Of a stretch of 64,000 bases of DNA, positions 59,640 to 64,000 are shown in pieces; the stretch's first letter is position 1; the number at the start of each line of letters is the position of its first letter. A program made the translations under genes and the position numbers. The notes under the pieces are model-generated. The model had not been told where the DNA came from and searched no databases. It worked only from the letters and a program-made list of their open reading frames with translations. The stretch comes from Schizophyllum amplum (Eukaryota > Basidiomycota > Agaricomycetes > Agaricales > Schizophyllaceae): the NCBI GenBank assembly GCA_007026445.1, contig VDMD01000003.1, forward strand, positions 1,674,001 to 1,738,000, in the 5' to 3' direction.

Positions 59640-59908
59640 TTGCTGCAGAGAGAGGAGGTAAAGGTATTGCTTATCGATAGATACGTATGCAATATGTGTC
59701 TCTACGACGTCTGAGTCTGACAGTGCGGGAAGAGCCCAGGACTCGGAGAGTCTAAGTACAAACGTGACGCGCGTTGAATAGATGAGAACGCACGTGACCG
59801 CGTCGTTTCGTGTCGCGCGGCATCATTTGTGAAGGTCGTCTTGTCCTGGACTTCGCTCTTGCACAACCAAATCGCTCAGAACCAATCCAGAGTCGCTTAC
59901 ATCTCAAT

Positions 59909-61621
59909 ATGGCTCGAAAACCGACGCGAAACTCGGGCGCCAAAACGTCACAGAAGTCGGCGGAGACGCCCAAGTCGGTTCCTAAGCGAAAAGTTCTCAA
60001 GGATGAGTCTGACATCGACGAACAAGACGAAGATGCCTATGAAGCCAAGGACTATGACAGTGACGCACTCGACGAGGACTCGGACGCTGAATCTAACAAG
60101 AAGCGGAAGCGCAGCCAACGGAAGACACCCAGCGGGTCTTCGCGCAAGAAAGTCCGACGCCCAAAGGATTCTGATGAGTCAGGGCTAGAAGACGGACAGG
60201 AAGTCATTGGAGAGATAGTGCAGGCACCCAAGACTGGGAGAGGTGCGTTTCGCGTGGATTTTGCATAGGCTATAAGGCTGACACATCGCACTTTGTATAT
60301 GCAGTTCCCCCAGGACAAATATCCAAGAACACCCTAGACTTCTTGAATCATCTTCGCGATCCGGATTGTAACAATCGAGAATGGTACGTGGCCGGCTGTC
60401 TTTGAGGTGCACGGTCGGCTGACCTTTGCTCCCAGGTTCAAGACGCGCGGTTCGTTACACCGCTCCCCGTACCGCCTGCCTTCACACTGATACCATACTT
60501 CCACCGCAGAGCCGGTCTACAGGGTAGCGGAAAAAGAGTGGAAAGACTTCGTCGAAGCGTTCACCGACGTGATGATAGAGGTTGATCCTGAAGTTCCACC
60601 ATTGCCTCCCAAAGATGTCATTCATCGAATATATCGAGATGTATGTGCTCAATGCTTCCTATCTTCAAAACTCTCATATCCGTCAGATTCGCTTCAGCAA
60701 CGACAAGACACCGTACAAGACCGGTTTCTCCGCCAGCTTCTCCCGAAGCGGCAGGAAAGGACCCTTTGCCGTATGTATGTGACTTCCTTCTGCGCGCGTC
60801 AGGATAGAGACTAGCAATGATTCTGACCTTCGACCGCCTTCAGACCACATGTAAGAGCAGCGCCTACCTGGTCTGATTTCTGACCTAAGCAGCGCTACTT
60901 CGCAGAGCAAGTACGTTATAATCCCCTCTGGTCGTTCCTTCATCCTCACATCGCGTGCTATACAGTTAAACCCAACAATCAAAGCATGATTGCGGCGGGC
61001 GCATGGTGCCCAGGGAAAGACGAATTGTTGATGATCAGGTGCGTATGTACGGCTTCCCATTTTCCCAGACTCGGACGTCTGATGGTCGCTGTATTATGGC
61101 TAGATCCAACATCAAGCGCAATTCATCGCGCTTGAGGAATGTCATATCGTCGCCCGAATTCGTAGAACACTTTGGCGAGCCCAGGCCTCAGCCAGGCGGA
61201 GAACAGTCGAACATCTTCGGTGCGGAAGATGAGCTGAAAGTTGCACCCAAGGGCGTAGAAAAGACGCACAAGTAAGATCTATCGAGTCCTTCGACGTTGC
61301 AGGTTTTACTGATGTCGGTAAACTTCTTACGACAGAGATATCGATTTACTGAAGTGTCGTTCCTTCGCCGTCGTCGAGAGGTAAGCGTTTTGCATTTGCT
61401 CCGCGTTGCGGATGCCGTAACAGCGCGTTTGCAAGGTTCCTGGACTCGGAAGTACTGGCTCCAGATTTCAAAGACAGGCTTGCGAAGGTGGCCGCTGTGA
61501 TGCGCCCTTTCGTACACTGGTGAGTCGTCTTGGGTAAATCTTTATGAGTGATTGCAGACTTTCGTGCAGTCTAAACGACATGATGTCGGCCGTGGAGTCG
61601 AGCGAGGACGAAGAGGAGTAG
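59909..61621 (+). CDS. DUF2461 family protein
   Basis: Multi-exon gene from ATG 59909 (MARKPTRNSGAKTSQKS) to TAG 61621. The N-terminal 110 residues are charged and disordered (KDYDSDALDEDSD, NKKRKRSQRKT), with nuclear-signal-like basic groups. The conserved domain starts TLDFLNHLRDPDCNN-REWFK, then PPLPPKDVIHRIYRD, IRFSNDKTPYKTGFSA and SRSGRKGPFA, followed by AAGAWCPGKDELL. These are the signature blocks of DUF2461 (TIGR02453), a family of unknown function found in bacteria and fungi. The C-terminus is acidic (MSAVESSEDEEE). Eight or so small exons were placed by matching the domain; the 60800-61000 exons are least sure. Confidence 0.85.
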
Positions 61622-62648
61622 TGGAAATCATGTGGATGCCATTGCTGCTGAGAACGCGCCAATCCTCAGGTGAGTATTGCCCGACTTCCTCGGATATTGT
61701 TGTCACCAACGGTCGAAGGTCTTCAGCTTGACTCTGCAGGGACGCCAGTGTGGGCGTCGTCTGATTCAAGATTGCCACGCTGTTGTTATGATATATCAAC
61801 TACTCTATTGGGATAATACTTTGCTGGGCTCAACATGCGAAGAACTTCACAGACGCTGATGAAATCCGAGGCTGGCTGAACCGTACGTAGTCAAGGCTTT
61901 CGGCGAACCCTTAGCCGCATTGCAGATGACTAGTCCGTGGTGTACGGTACCGCAGGCCCTACGCGAGACTGCGCAAGCATATGGTACTTTCCCAAGCAGA
62001 CGTGAGAATACGCACGTACTCACCCCTTCCGGCAGGTTGTGGGAAGTTTACGGCACGCACGGGACAGGCCCGCCATCAGCGTCCTCGCCACGGGCGAATG
62101 TGTCTTGGAAAGCCGAGCTGCTAATGGGCAGTACCGCACGGGATGGCGTCGAGTCACTATCCCGCCGGTCCCTCGACGCCTATCGTCGACGGACATCGCC
62201 GAACGCGTCATGCCCCGATGAGGTGGCCGATGTGTGTGATCTCCTTCAACTTGCCTAAACCGTTCTCTATAGAACTCTTGTGGGCAAGAACACCAGCTCA
62301 CCACAGCGTCGGCAGTCTGAGTGCGGTCGGCCCTCAGGTTGTAGGCCTGATCATGGATCCGGCACACGGGAAGCAATCACGACCAAGGCTTCCAACAGCT
62401 TCCAACCCATAGCCCAGGGGCAACTAAATGGACCGTGATGCCCGCCCCGGATCCCGGCCGGCTATATCGCGCTCACCCTTGTCACTCGTGCTGGCCAGGA
62501 GTTCGCAAGGTGTTCGCTCACGAAAGCGTGGATCCCGGGCTGTGGATGACCCTAACCGAGCGGGGTATATTTCCCAGGTGCATTGCGAGAGAAGGCGCCG
62601 CGCTTAAATATCGTGACATCAGTCCCCGACGCCCTTGTTCTTCCCCTC
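61622..62648. other. intergenic, no gene recognised
   Basis: About 1 kb between the DUF2461 gene and the STAND NTPase gene. ORFs exist on both strands but none shows a domain or convincing splice sites. An upstream exon of the NTPase might be hidden here. Confidence 0.4.
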
Positions 62649-64000
62649 ATGTCCGACCATGGCGTCGACAGTGACCTCTGGCCGCTGCTTGTTCTCGGCA
62701 CGCGCATGTGCATCCCGGTGCAGGTTGCGCAGGATGTATGCGACCTCCCCTACCTTTCGACCATCGTACGTGTGGCGCAGTGGTTGCTTAACAGCATTCC
62801 GGTAAGCGCCATTGTACGTTGAGAGTGACACAGCTGAGGGTGAGCCTCAAGAACGTTCGCGCTTCCAAAGAGACTCGGGTGCGGCTGGCCGAGTCCGTCC
62901 TACTCATTCTGGGGAACCTGCTGGAGATCATCCGACAAGCGGAGCTCGACCTGACGCCGTCTGAGTTACAACTACTCACACGCGTGGTTAGGTGCGCATT
63001 GCAACGCCTAGTCAAGGATTTCACTTAACACCATACAGCACGCTGGAAACGTTGTACGCCCTTTTGCGGAATCACACGCCACAACTTGGCGAAGAGCTTG
63101 AAGATGTGGAACTTCTGGATTGGCTGGCATGCAAGTACACTGTCGCCGATATTATATCGGAGGTGAGTCTCATAGCATTGTCTTGAGGGTGCAACCCCAT
63201 TGACGATATCAAACTAGACAGAAGTCGAAGAGACGGACGACGACAAGAGGCTCGGAAGCTTGGAAGAATTCCAGAATCGCGTCGAACAGACTTGCTGGGA
63301 TCTCGTGAACATCGCCTCGTCAGCTCGAGGACCGGAGTCCAGTCGGCAGATCACTGTCCTTGATGTGCGTGATAGCTTCTCGAGCTCATCGGAGTCATTG
63401 CCTGAAGCGACGACATCCTACAGGATCTTGCGAACGACGCGCTGCTCCTCCAACGCTGGTCCGTCCCTGGCCGGCCGCTCGGCGCTTAACGTTAACACCA
63501 TCTGACGCCACACAACAGCGAGCACCTTTTGCCCAGTGTCCCTGCTCACACACTAGACCGAACACAATCGCGCCGGCATATCATCGACAGCATCAGTAGC
63601 GCACGACCAGTGTATCACTGCGTGCTCGGCGGGGCAGGCGTGGGCAAGACAACCTTCGTGCGAAAACTGCTCCGCGACCCCATGCTCGTTGCGAGGTACG
63701 CGCATCGTCGATTTTATGTGTCGTGCGACGAGGCGTATAGCGTTGACGATGTGGTGGCAACGCTGTGCGCGCGGCTTGGATGTATGCGACGCGGCCGTTG
63801 GCGACGACTTCTGCCGCGGCCGGCGATCCTTGTGTTTGACGGTCTGGACGGGCTGACGACCAGCGCACGCCAGACGCTGGCGCTGGAATCTTTCCTCTCA
63901 CGCTTGTGCCGGACGGAGGACCTGAGTCTGATTGTGAGTCCCGCGGCGCTGCGAAATGTGTGGCTGCTCATTGATGCGATTGCTCAGGTTACGATGCGAG
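62649..64000 (+). CDS. STAND/NLR-like NTPase, 5' part
   Basis: Runs off the right end of the window. Proposed first exon begins MSDHGVDSDLWPLLVLG. The N-terminal region is helical (LAESVLLILGNLLEII, then LACKYTVADIISE), as in Agaricomycete NLR-like proteins. After a linker and an intron the nucleotide-binding domain begins LGGAGVGKTTFVRKLL (Walker A), followed by RRFYVSCDEAYSVDDVVATL and RPAILVFDGLDGL (Walker B). Such proteins act as switches in fungal self/non-self recognition or stress responses. The early exon junctions (about 62802-62832 and 63500-63530) are short and unsure. The C-terminal sensor repeats lie outside the window. Confidence 0.78.

Noticed and set aside
61920..62258. Possible + strand protein between the DUF2461 and STAND genes
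   Set aside because: No homology, no splice support, and composition typical of a chance ORF.
1..64000. CRISPR arrays, rRNA genes, integrases, reverse transcriptases
   Set aside because: No regularly spaced short repeats, no rRNA-like sequence and no transposase or reverse-transcriptase motifs were seen.

Overview
The window is nuclear DNA of a filamentous basidiomycete, most likely an Agaricomycete. Genes are broken by many short GT-AG introns (mostly 44-80 bp), and the families fit this group: a FunK1-type kinase, an F-box protein, MYND-finger proteins, a STAND NTPase, DUR3 and a GH31 enzyme. There are no operons or ribosome binding sites. Exon models below were built by hand; where the exon lengths sum to an intact frame I say so. 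No species can be named from this sequence alone.

Layout. 0.4-2.4 kb: MYND-finger protein A (+). 2.8-4.7 kb: trypsin-fold peptidase-like protein (+). 4.9-8.9 kb: single-module NRPS (-). 9.8-13.3 kb: SMG7/EST1-like protein (-). 13.7-16.9 kb: SNF2-family ATPase (-). 17.4-20.5 kb: DUR3-type urea transporter (-) with a 6-nt microexon, a GC-AG intron and a frameshifting 11-bp duplication. 21.2 kb: intron-containing tRNA-Val(CAC). 21.6-22.0 kb: small secreted protein whose start codon is split by an intron. 22-25 kb: gene-poor stretch with two short-period repeats and a low-complexity ORF.

25.1-42.4 kb is the most unusual part. Two diverged arms of about 5.8 kb face each other as an inverted repeat around a 5.6-kb spacer. 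Each arm carries one full-length copy of the same unrecognised multi-exon gene. Identity between the copies is mosaic: very high at the N-terminal end, low in the middle, high again at the C-terminus. The left arm is bracketed by a 26-bp direct repeat. The spacer holds ordinary housekeeping genes: a DUG1/CNDP2-type dipeptidase (-), a SUZ-domain protein (+) and UDP-glucose 6-dehydrogenase (-).

42.5-64 kb: F-box protein (+), a small KPWE-motif protein resembling the peroxisomal PEX39 family (-), GH31 glycosidase (+), C2-domain membrane protein (+), FunK1-like probable pseudokinase (-), MYND-finger protein B (+), zinc-type MDR dehydrogenase (+), DUF2461 protein (+), and the 5' part of a STAND NTPase cut by the window end. 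The two MYND genes, about 53 kb apart, share intron positions and phases and are paralogs. No pathway links most neighbours. The NRPS lacks an obvious tailoring cluster, so its product cannot be inferred.
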